Source: Hippea alviniae EP5-r (GTDB taxonomy: Bacteria; Campylobacterota_A; Desulfurellia; Desulfurellales; Hippeaceae). Taken from it: a stretch of 64,000 nt of DNA. A program made the translations under genes and the position numbers. Shown in pieces: positions 32,347 to 39,754 of the stretch. The stretch covers positions 558,001 to 622,000 of the forward strand of contig NZ_ATUV01000001.1 of assembly GCF_000420385.1 (NCBI RefSeq), written 5' to 3'. The stretch's first letter is position 1, and each line of letters begins with the position of its first letter. The notes beneath the pieces were generated by a model. It saw only the letters and a list, made by a program, of their open reading frames with translations. It had not been told where the DNA came from and did no database searches.

Positions 32347-33270
32347 ATGAGATATGCATCGATTGATATAGGCACAAATACCATCCGTCTTCTTGTTGTT
32401 GAAAAAAGAGATAGTTGCAGGTTTGATTTTCTTTACCAAAAAAGCAGAATAGCAAGGCTTGGTGAATCTTTTTTACCTGAAAAGACTCTAAAACCGCAGG
32501 CAATCCAAAGAGCTTTGAATATACTGAAAGGTTACAAGAACATAATTGATGAGTTTGACTGTAAAGATATCTTTGCCGTTGCAACAAGTGCCGTAAGAGA
32601 AGCAAAAAACAGAGATGAGTTTATAGATGAAACTAAAAGACAAATTGGCTTGAATATAAGGGTTATAGATGAGAAGGAAGAAGCAGAACTTACCCATCTT
32701 GGTATTGTTTTCTTTTTAAAAGATGTTGTTAAGGGTAAAAAGTGGGTTGCATTCGATATTGGTGGTGGAAGCACAGAGTTTATGTTCTCTTTTTCTGATG
32801 AGTTGAAGAGCTCTTTTAGTGTGCCTTTGGGCGTAGTTAAGCTGCTTGAAGGTTTTGTTAAAAATGACCCGCCGACTATGGATGAACTTAGAGAAGCTAT
32901 AGATTATTTTATTGCTGAGTTTGAAAAATTCAATCCCGACAAAGATGTTGAACTTGTTGTGGCAAATGCTGGAACTGTAACAACGCTTGCAGCAATAGAT
33001 ATGAGACTTAAAGAGTATTCGTATAAAAAAACTGAAGGGTATCGCTTGAATAAATCTAAAATTTACGATATCTTAACATACATGATGAAAATTAATTCCG
33101 AAGAGAGACTAAAACATTTCTCTATATTAGAGAAAGGCAGAGAAGATGTTATAGTTGTGGGAGCTTATCTTGTTTACAGACTGCTTGATTTTTTCTCAAA
33201 GGAGTATCTTATTACAACAAACGGCAGCTTAAGGGAAGGTGTTGTGCTTAAGGAGTTATGCAGTGGATAG
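32347..33270 (+). CDS. ppx: Ppx/GppA exopolyphosphatase-type phosphatase
   Basis: A 307-residue ASKHA-fold enzyme that hydrolyses polyphosphate or pppGpp. ATP-type loops are ASIDIGTNTIRLLV at the N terminus and AFDIGGGSTEFMF near residue 140; the catalytic Glu is in VATSAVREAKN. It is the short form, without the C-terminal HD domain of E. coli Ppx/GppA, so which substrate it prefers is open. It starts 1 nt after pit, linking phosphate import with polyphosphate turnover. Confidence 0.93.
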   Translation: MRYASIDIGTNTIRLLVVEKRDSCRFDFLYQKSRIARLGESFLPEKTLKPQAIQRALNILKGYKNIIDEFDCKDIFAVATSAVREAKNRDEFIDETKRQIGLNIRVIDEKEEAELTHLGIVFFLKDVVKGKKWVAFDIGGGSTEFMFSFSDELKSSFSVPLGVVKLLEGFVKNDPPTMDELREAIDYFIAEFEKFNPDKDVELVVANAGTVTTLAAIDMRLKEYSYKKTEGYRLNKSKIYDILTYMMKINSEERLKHFSILEKGREDVIVVGAYLVYRLLDFFSKEYLITTNGSLREGVVLKELCSG

Positions 33271-33580
33271 CTCAAGAAAAGAAGTTTATGAGAAATTAAA
33301 AGAGAATGCTAAAATTTTAAGAGAGATTCTAAACGCTGATGAGTTTAATCTTGCAGAAGCCGATAAACTTTTTAGAGAGAGAAACACTCTTTTTTATCAG
33401 CTTAAGGATGTGCTTGTTTTGGAGAGTGTCGATGATGAAGAAGCCAAAGAGATAGAGAATATGATAAAGGATAATAACGAGCTGCTTGAGATGATAACAA
33501 AAAAGAAAGAAGAGATGGAGAAAGAGTTTAGAAAGAAAAAGTCGGATGTGTCAAAAATCTCAACCTATCTAAAAGGTTAA
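33263..33580 (+). CDS. Small coiled-coil protein, function unknown
   Basis: A 105-residue, highly charged helical protein with no cysteine or membrane segment. I choose the GTG at 33263 because AAGGAG (33250-33255) lies 7 nt upstream; an upstream start at 33239 would lie deeper inside ppx. It overlaps ppx by 8 nt. The heptad-like runs of Lys, Glu and Leu suggest an antiparallel coiled coil, similar in shape to flagellar chaperones such as FlgN/FliT, but the sequence does not prove it. Confidence 0.65.
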   Translation: MDSSRKEVYEKLKENAKILREILNADEFNLAEADKLFRERNTLFYQLKDVLVLESVDDEEAKEIENMIKDNNELLEMITKKKEEMEKEFRKKKSDVSKISTYLKG

Positions 33581-33595
33581 AAGAAGGAGGCAGTT

Positions 33596-34153
33596 ATGGA
33601 GCTAAAAAGGGATAACTGCATGCTAATTGTCATTGATATGCAGGAGAAACTCTGCAAAGTTATGAAAAATCTTGAAAGAACAACAAAGAACATAAGGTTG
33701 CTCATAGAAGCTGCAAATGAGTTTAATGTTCCTATGATTTACACAGAGCAGTATCCTAAGGGACTTGGTGAGACGATAGAGCCTTTGAAGTCCTTACTTG
33801 AGAAGTATAACGCTAAGCGCTTTGATAAGATGTCTTTTTCTGCATTGAAAATTGATGAGATAAAAAAAGAGATAGAAAGTTCTTCCAAAAAAACAATAAT
33901 TTTAACTGGTATAGAGTCTCATATCTGTGTTCTTTCAACAGCCATTGACCTTAAAAATGCAGGATACGATGTTGTCATAGCTAAAGACGGAACAACTTCA
34001 AGGGAAGATGAGTTTTACAGCACTGCTATGGACTTTTATAACGGCCAGAACATAGCAGTAATACCAGCAGAAACCATCGTATTTTATTGGATTGAGTTTG
34101 CTGGGACAGACTCGTTTAAAAAGCTTCAGAAGATTATTCTTGGCAGAGAATAA
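33596..34153 (+). CDS. Isochorismatase-family cysteine hydrolase
   Basis: A 185-residue alpha/beta hydrolase. The catalytic triad pattern is visible: Asp in LIVIDMQEKL (near residue 14), Lys in AKRFDKMSFSA (near residue 80) and the nucleophile Cys in GIESHICVLSTA (near residue 110). Members include nicotinamidase and the YcaC group; the ESHICV motif and short length fit the YcaC/isochorismatase-like branch. The substrate is unknown. AAGGAGG precedes the ATG. It is in the long plus-strand operon. Confidence 0.9.
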   Translation: MELKRDNCMLIVIDMQEKLCKVMKNLERTTKNIRLLIEAANEFNVPMIYTEQYPKGLGETIEPLKSLLEKYNAKRFDKMSFSALKIDEIKKEIESSSKKTIILTGIESHICVLSTAIDLKNAGYDVVIAKDGTTSREDEFYSTAMDFYNGQNIAVIPAETIVFYWIEFAGTDSFKKLQKIILGRE

Positions 34154-34161
34154 GATAGAAA

Positions 34162-35685
34162 TTGTTTGAGAGATTTTTAAAAGATAAACGGTCTATTTTC
34201 CTATACTCGCTTCTGCTCTTTTCAATAGGTTCGTTTGGTATTACATTTTTCCCGCCTGATGAACCAAAATATGTAGATGCAGCTCTGCGCATGATAGAAA
34301 CAGGCAACTATGTAGTGCCCTTTTTTAACTGCCATATCAGGTTTGACAAGCCCATCCTTTACTATTGGGAGCTTGTTTTGTTTTTTAAAGTGTTTTTTGT
34401 TGATGGCTTGATAAAGGCTGGAATAGACCCGCTTGGTATAGTTGAGTATGCAGCACGACTGCCTTCAATTATAACAGCTTCGTTTACTGCTGTTTATATT
34501 TACAAGTTAGCTGATGAGTTGTTTGATAAAGAAGCTGCAAAAAGGTCTGTTGTTGGTTTTGTTTCAACTCTATTTTTCTTCTATCTTTCTCGAGCTGTTT
34601 ATCCTGATATGAGCCTTATTCTGTTTGAGCTTATGGGTGTTTACTATTTTATTAAAAATAGATACTGCTTGGGTTGGTTTTTTACGGCATTAGCATTTCT
34701 CGTTAAAGGGCCTATAGGCATTGTTAGTGTTGGTTTTACCTATTTTTTGTATCTCTGGATAGTTGAAAGAAAAAGCGGTCTAAAGGAGTTTTTTTCTTTA
34801 AAAAATGGCGCTGGGTTTCTCTTGTTTCTTTTTGTCAGTCTTCCGTGGTATATAGCTGTTTATAAAATGTATGGGATGGAGTTTGTAAATAAGTTTTTTA
34901 TTTATCACAATATAGAAAGGTTTACGGGAAGAGCAGACCAACACCCGCACTCATTCTTTTACTTCTTTCCTATAGCTATAGCAGTTTTGTATCTGTGGTT
35001 GCCCTATTTTATTGAGTTTTTTAGAAGCATTGATTTCAAGGATAGAAAAACACAGTTTCTTATTGCTTGGTTTCTGTGGGTTTTTCTTTTCTTTTCTATC
35101 TCGAGAAACAAACTTGCCCATTATATAGCATTTGGTTTTTTGCCGTTGTCAATCATGTTTGGTGCATATGCTTCTAAATTTAAAAATAATAGGATTAAGG
35201 CAGCCGTAGTGTTTCTGATTGAGTTTATCTTAGGAGCTGTTCTCTCTTTTTATGTTTACAAGATGGGCATCTATTATGCTATTCCGACTCTCTTTTTTGG
35301 AATGTTCTTCGTTGGGCTTTTGAACTTTTACAAAGACCCTGTTAAGTCAATTTTTTATAAAACTATCGCCCTTACGATTGTTGCTTTTGTATTTCTTGTC
35401 CAGTTTGAACCATACAGGGCAACACCAAAAGTCTGGAGAGAAGTTGTAAAAACTCACTTGCCTTTAGTTGAGTATAGGGTGTTTAACCAATCGCTCGTGG
35501 CTTATACAAGATTGTGTCAAAAAGAGTATAGAAGTGTCAATGCCCTTCCTAAGAGTAAGGATTATCTCTTATACACAAAGGATAAATACTTGGGTGATTT
35601 AAAGGGTTTTGATTATAAAATTCTGTATTCAAACATGATAGATAAGGATAGAAGAACAGCTCTTCTTTTAATTCATGGACAATAG
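34162..35685 (+). CDS. ArnT/PMT-like (GT83) membrane glycosyltransferase
   Basis: A 507-residue integral membrane transferase with about ten to twelve helices. The first periplasmic loop carries FPPDEPKYVDAALRMIETG, the acidic motif of ArnT-type enzymes, and FDKPILYYW follows. ArnT adds aminoarabinose from an undecaprenyl donor to lipid A; relatives move other sugars onto lipid or protein. The start is a TTG at 34162, with no usable ATG nearby. Its 3' end overlaps the Toprim gene by 11 nt. No aminoarabinose synthesis genes are in the window, so the sugar is open. Confidence 0.87.
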   Translation: MFERFLKDKRSIFLYSLLLFSIGSFGITFFPPDEPKYVDAALRMIETGNYVVPFFNCHIRFDKPILYYWELVLFFKVFFVDGLIKAGIDPLGIVEYAARLPSIITASFTAVYIYKLADELFDKEAAKRSVVGFVSTLFFFYLSRAVYPDMSLILFELMGVYYFIKNRYCLGWFFTALAFLVKGPIGIVSVGFTYFLYLWIVERKSGLKEFFSLKNGAGFLLFLFVSLPWYIAVYKMYGMEFVNKFFIYHNIERFTGRADQHPHSFFYFFPIAIAVLYLWLPYFIEFFRSIDFKDRKTQFLIAWFLWVFLFFSISRNKLAHYIAFGFLPLSIMFGAYASKFKNNRIKAAVVFLIEFILGAVLSFYVYKMGIYYAIPTLFFGMFFVGLLNFYKDPVKSIFYKTIALTIVAFVFLVQFEPYRATPKVWREVVKTHLPLVEYRVFNQSLVAYTRLCQKEYRSVNALPKSKDYLLYTKDKYLGDLKGFDYKILYSNMIDKDRRTALLLIHGQ

Positions 35686-36394
35686 ATATTTAGAAAAAGC
35701 CAAAGAGAAGATATTGAACTTTATGAAAACAGAGTATAAAGGAGAAGATATAAGATTTTGCTCTGCTTTTCTATTTGGTGATTCGAAGCTTATTGAAAAG
35801 AATAAACCACTTGCCGATTTGTTTAACTCTCTTGCTATAGTTGAAAGACCGAACATTATTTACATAAGAACGGATACCGAGCTTGAGATTAATGGTGTAA
35901 ATATAAAGGACTTGACAGAGAAACTGCATCTTGCAGCCTTTTTTGGTGGTGATGTAAAAAGCATAAAACAGGTTAAGTGTGATGTTATTATAAGTGAGAA
36001 TCTCTCATTTTTCATGAGCGAAAAGCCCAACAACTCAATCTTTCTTTACAATAAAGGATTTCACTTGACCAAACAGATAAGCCATTTTGTTGAAAAGTTA
36101 ACCTTCAACAAACTGGTATTTTTCGGTGATGTTGATTGTCAGGGCGTTGCAATTTTCAACTCTTTTAAAAGGTTTTTTGGCAATATAGAGTTTTATCCCG
36201 ATTTTGAAACTGTTAAATTTATTGTTGAGCATTATAATCTCCCTTTACCTAAGGATGAGTGTGAGTCTGAAGATTTTGAGCACCTAAAAGAGCTGGTGGA
36301 ATTTTTGAAAGAGAAAAAGGTAAGGATAGAGCAGGAGTTTTTACAGGTTTTATTCTACAGAAAGGAGTTAAATAAGCCAAGATGGATAAGGTGA
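35675..36394 (+). CDS. Orphan JetD/DUF2220-like Toprim protein
   Basis: A 239-residue protein whose second half matches the Toprim domain seen at the C terminus of Wadjet JetD and related DUF2220 proteins, itself akin to topoisomerase VI-A/Spo11. Toprim parts are visible: E108 in VIISENLSFF, then FLYNKGF, and D152/D154 in LVFFGDVDCQGVAIFNSF, followed by YPDFETVKF. Residues 1-100 (FLFGDSKLIEKNKPLADLF) resemble the segment before Toprim in such proteins, but the N-terminal arm of full JetD is missing. JetA, JetB and JetC are absent. It overlaps both neighbours. A nuclease or DNA-nicking role is inferred. Confidence 0.68.
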   Translation: MDNRYLEKAKEKILNFMKTEYKGEDIRFCSAFLFGDSKLIEKNKPLADLFNSLAIVERPNIIYIRTDTELEINGVNIKDLTEKLHLAAFFGGDVKSIKQVKCDVIISENLSFFMSEKPNNSIFLYNKGFHLTKQISHFVEKLTFNKLVFFGDVDCQGVAIFNSFKRFFGNIEFYPDFETVKFIVEHYNLPLPKDECESEDFEHLKELVEFLKEKKVRIEQEFLQVLFYRKELNKPRWIR

Positions 36395-38028
36395 GAATGT
36401 TTTGTGCAAAGGATTGCCCAGATACATGTGAGTTTAATGCATGGATAGAAGGTGAAAATCTTAAAATTCAGCCAAAAGGGTGGGATTTTCTAAAAAAGCC
36501 ATTTGTCTGCAGGAAGTTAAGCGATTTTTATAAAAGAGAGATATTGGATAACAATGCAGAAAGCATGGTTAATGGTAAAAGGGTAAGTGTTGATACTGCC
36601 TTGAAAGAGTTTGCCAATTTTTTGAAGAGCTCTAAAGATAAAAAGATTCTTTACTATCGTGGCTCTGGTAATCTTGGGTATGCAATGTTTGGATGGGATT
36701 GTGTATTCTCTAAATTTGATAATGTCTATTTTGTTGACGGCAGTCCGTGTGATGAGACGGGTATAGAAGCTCATATTGAAGATTTTGGTTGTTGTGTTAA
36801 TCCTGATATTAAACAGATTGAAAAAGCCGATGCAGTTGTTATTTTTGGCAAAAACGCCTTTGCGGTGTCGCCACACCTTTACATGTATTTGAAAATTTTA
36901 AACAAACCGATTGTATATATCGACCCGATAAGGACAGAGACGGCAAAACTTGGCAAGTTTATAAGAATAAATCCGGCAGCAGATGGGTCTTTAGCTTATG
37001 CTCTAATAGATGCCTTGGGTTATGAGAATTTAGCCGATAGTGAGTCTGCTTTTTACAAGACGGGTTTAAGATATGAAGAGTTTGAGTATCTGGTTGAGTT
37101 GTTCAAAAACAACAAAAATATAGCCATAATCGAAGGATACGGCCTTCAAAGGTATAGAAATGGTAAAAACTCAATTCAGTGGATAAACAGACTTGCCTAT
37201 TTAAGCGGTAATCTCGATTTTCTGTTTTACTCTCGCTCATCAAAAGAAGGCTTAAAAAAGCCCAATATCTCACCAAGAAATCGGGTTTTTATAAGTGATA
37301 TTGCGGATTTGTTAAAAGATAACTTTTTTGATGCCTTTATTGTTGTGGCTTCAAACCCTGTTATGAGCTTGCCAGACGCTGATATTTGGCAAAAGGCTTT
37401 AGAAAGTAAGTTTTTTGTTTCTATTGATACGAGTCTTACGGAGTCTTCATCTCTTGCCGATATTTTTATAAAGGTTAGCGGAATGTTTGCTCAAAAGGAT
37501 ATTCAAGGGAGCTATTTTTTTGACAAAACCCTAAAAAAAGAACCGCTTGTTAAAGGAATTAGTGATCTTGATGCCGCAAAAAGAGTTGCTAAACTTTTGG
37601 ATTTTGAAATTGATGTGAATTTGAATGACATTTTTACATCCAAAAAGCCAACAAGAAGAGTCAATTTTAGAGAGATAGGATTAAAAGAGCCGTTTAACGA
37701 ACAGGGAAAGGTTAGGTTTTTAAGTATAGCAAAAGGAGATTATCTAAACTCTCAGGGCAAACATTTAAACGACGAGACGGTTTATTTGTCAAAAGAGATA
37801 GCATCAAATCTTGATATAAAAGAAGGTGAAACTGTTTATGTTGTCAATAACGAGAAAAGCGAGACATTTGTTGCTTCGATTACAGATAAAGTAAAAGGCA
37901 ATATAGCACTTGTTTACAAAAGCAGAAGTCCAAAAACAAACAGAATCTTTAAAAGCATTCCGACGGATACAAAAAGGGCTATAGCATACAACGATACATT
38001 CGTTGAGATAAAAAAGGAAGGGCATTAA
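36382..38028 (+). CDS. Molybdopterin-dependent oxidoreductase, compact, [4Fe-4S]-containing
   Basis: A 548-residue catalytic subunit of the DMSO reductase superfamily. The N-terminal cluster motif is C8-x3-C12-x3-C16 with C43. MGD-binding regions follow: YYRGSGNLGYAMFG, the loop GSPCDETGIEAH (Cys123, a candidate metal ligand) and IIVVASNPVM-type segments; the C-terminal barrel is about 440-540. It lacks a twin-arginine signal, so it is cytoplasmic. At 548 residues it is shorter than most relatives (600-750). No iron-sulfur or membrane partner subunit is adjacent. The substrate is unknown. It ends the long operon; its stop is in a terminator loop. Confidence 0.85.
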   Translation: MDKVRMFCAKDCPDTCEFNAWIEGENLKIQPKGWDFLKKPFVCRKLSDFYKREILDNNAESMVNGKRVSVDTALKEFANFLKSSKDKKILYYRGSGNLGYAMFGWDCVFSKFDNVYFVDGSPCDETGIEAHIEDFGCCVNPDIKQIEKADAVVIFGKNAFAVSPHLYMYLKILNKPIVYIDPIRTETAKLGKFIRINPAADGSLAYALIDALGYENLADSESAFYKTGLRYEEFEYLVELFKNNKNIAIIEGYGLQRYRNGKNSIQWINRLAYLSGNLDFLFYSRSSKEGLKKPNISPRNRVFISDIADLLKDNFFDAFIVVASNPVMSLPDADIWQKALESKFFVSIDTSLTESSSLADIFIKVSGMFAQKDIQGSYFFDKTLKKEPLVKGISDLDAAKRVAKLLDFEIDVNLNDIFTSKKPTRRVNFREIGLKEPFNEQGKVRFLSIAKGDYLNSQGKHLNDETVYLSKEIASNLDIKEGETVYVVNNEKSETFVASITDKVKGNIALVYKSRSPKTNRIFKSIPTDTKRAIAYNDTFVEIKKEGH

Positions 38029-38037
38029 CCCTTCCTT
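38014..38037 (-). terminator. Terminator shared by the molybdoenzyme operon and pstS
   Basis: Perfect 9-bp stem AAGGAAGGG/CCCTTCCTT with a 6-nt loop. On the minus strand TTTTT-rich sequence follows, so it ends pstS. On the plus strand the T-tract is weak, but it may stop the converging operon too; the plus-strand stop codon is the last three loop bases. Confidence 0.85.
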
Positions 38038-38038
38038 A

Positions 38039-39058
38039 TCACTTTAGAACCCTGTTTTTCCAATAATCTCTTATCATATTTTTAACGCTTTCTGGCAAAG
38101 GCACATAGCCAAGCTGTTGTGCTGTTTTGTCGCCGTGTTTGAATGCCCAGTCGAAGAATTTGATTGTTGCTTTGTTGCTTTCCGGTTTATCTTTGGCAAG
38201 CAGTATCATAGTGGCAACGGTTAAAGGCCAGCTGTTTTTACCATCTGCAAGCAGAAGATTTGAAGGTATGTAAAATGACGATTTGGAAGACCAAGAAGCT
38301 CTTGCTGCTGCGGACTTGAACGATTCATCGGTTGGTTTTATAAAGTTGCCTTCTTTTGTTTGAAGCTGAACGGTTTTTAGGTTGTTTTGAAGTTTGTAAG
38401 CATACTCAACATAACCTATGGAGTAAGGTATCTGTTTTATATAGTTGGTCACACCCTGATTGCCTTTAGCACCCTTGCCTGTCGGCCAATCAACAACCTT
38501 GCCGTATCCAACCTTTTTATTCCAATCTGGACAAATGTGGGATAGCCAATATGTAAAATTCCAGGTTGTTCCTGAGCCTTCAGACCTATGAATAACGGTT
38601 ATAACTTTGTGCGGCAGATTTAGTGATGGATTATCCTTTTTTATTTCTGGATTGTCCCAATATTTAATTTTTCCCATAAATATGTCGCATACTGCTTTGT
38701 TAGAAAGTTTTAATTTACCATCCTTTACACCTTTTATGTTCTGAACTATAACTATAGAGCCAACAATAGCCGGAAATTGATATAACCCTCTTTTTGATAA
38801 TTCTTTTGGAGATAGCATTTTGTCTGAACCACCAAAATCTACGACTCTTTTTGTTATCTGCCTTATGCCGCCGCCAGAGCCTATACCCTGATAATTTACC
38901 CGTATTCCGGTTGCACCGTAATACTCGTAAGCCCATGCCGTGTAAACGGGATAGGGAAAAGTTGCGCCAGCTCCGTTTATTAGGTTTGATGCGTTAGATG
39001 AGAAGTTAAAACCAAAAATAACTGCGACAACCAAGATGAGCTTGAACAAGCTTTTCAT
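38039..39058 (-). CDS. pstS: Phosphate-binding protein PstS
   Basis: The 339-residue periplasmic receptor of the high-affinity Pst transporter. It has a signal peptide (residues 1-23, cut near SNA) and the phosphate-contact segments NGAGATFPYPVY, GIGSGGGIRQI, FGGSDKMLS and HRSEGSGTTWNF. AGGAGG precedes the ATG. It is monocistronic, transcribed away from the other pst genes, which are about 2.4 kb off. A direct-repeat Pho-box-like array lies 49-88 nt upstream of the ATG. Confidence 0.97.
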   Translation of the reverse strand: MKSLFKLILVVAVIFGFNFSSNASNLINGAGATFPYPVYTAWAYEYYGATGIRVNYQGIGSGGGIRQITKRVVDFGGSDKMLSPKELSKRGLYQFPAIVGSIVIVQNIKGVKDGKLKLSNKAVCDIFMGKIKYWDNPEIKKDNPSLNLPHKVITVIHRSEGSGTTWNFTYWLSHICPDWNKKVGYGKVVDWPTGKGAKGNQGVTNYIKQIPYSIGYVEYAYKLQNNLKTVQLQTKEGNFIKPTDESFKSAAARASWSSKSSFYIPSNLLLADGKNSWPLTVATMILLAKDKPESNKATIKFFDWAFKHGDKTAQQLGYVPLPESVKNMIRDYWKNRVLK

Positions 39059-39106
39059 ACAAACACCTCCTAAAATTGAATTTTCGCCTTGAATTTATCG
39101 TTTAAC

Positions 39107-39146
39107 TGTAAAGGGCTTTTGTAAAAATTGTTAAGAAGTTATTAAG
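39107..39146 (-). promoter_or_regulatory. Pho-box-like direct repeats upstream of pstS
   Basis: On the minus strand, heptamers starting at 39146, 39135, 39124 and 39113 lie exactly 11 nt apart: CTTAATA, CTTAACA, TTACAAA (poor) and CTTTACA. Eleven-base spacing of such direct repeats is how PhoB/PhoP-family regulators bind. A GATAAAT -10 candidate follows. A similar array precedes pstC. Confidence 0.65.
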
Positions 39147-39215
39147 TGATTTTTTTTATGGAAAATTAGGCAAATTATGGTAATCTTTAGTTTGAGAATA
39201 AGAAGGAGGGCTGTT

Positions 39216-39656
39216 ATGTTAAAAAAATCCATTTTCATTGCAAGTCTGCTTCTATTTGCATTTACCTATTTTTCTTATGCTAAAGAAGCAAGCGAAATAG
39301 AAGATATGCTCAAGAGCGCAAAAAATCTAAACCTTATCATAACTCATAAATCCTTCGATGTCTGTTTGAACTCTAAAAATGCAGAAGCCCTGTTTAAGTT
39401 TAGGGTTAAAAATGATGGTGATTACAGGATATATTCAACATCGGATAAGGTTGATTTTGAAGGCAAACTGCTTTCAAGAAATTTTAATTACGAACTTGTT
39501 GTCGATTGCACTGATTTTAACATAAAAAGTCAGAAACGCATCTTTGATTGCAAAGAAGAGCTAAGGTCATCAAAGACATACTATTTGTATTTTACAACAA
39601 CGGGAGACAACCCAGCTTTAGGTTGCATAAACATGGGGATTGATAAAGTTGAGTAA
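39216..39656 (+). CDS. Small secreted four-cysteine protein, function unknown
   Basis: A 146-residue protein with a clear signal peptide (MLKKSIFIASLLLFAF, cut near YA-K at residue 22). The mature part has C50, C98, C112 and C137, able to make two disulfides in the periplasm. I use the ATG at 39216 behind GGAGGG, not an upstream start at 39177. It looks like a beta-rich, immunoglobulin- or C-type fold, but I do not recognise a family. It is divergent from pstS and shares its regulatory gap, so phosphate control is plausible. Confidence 0.72.
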   Translation: MLKKSIFIASLLLFAFTYFSYAKEASEIEDMLKSAKNLNLIITHKSFDVCLNSKNAEALFKFRVKNDGDYRIYSTSDKVDFEGKLLSRNFNYELVVDCTDFNIKSQKRIFDCKEELRSSKTYYLYFTTTGDNPALGCINMGIDKVE

Positions 39657-39754
39657 TAATAATTTTTAAATTTTTTAAGATAAGATGTGTGCTTCACTTA
39701 GAGATAATAAATTTATGGTTATTTTTATTAAGGTTAAGATAGAATCTTAGTGTA

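Noticed and set aside
33263-33580. Calling the small coiled-coil gene FlgN or FliT
   Set aside because: Only length and helical character fit; it lies in a metabolic operon far from the flagellar genes.
35675-36394. Complete Wadjet defence system around the Toprim gene
   Set aside because: No SMC-like JetC, JetA or JetB gene is present on either side; neighbours are metabolic genes.
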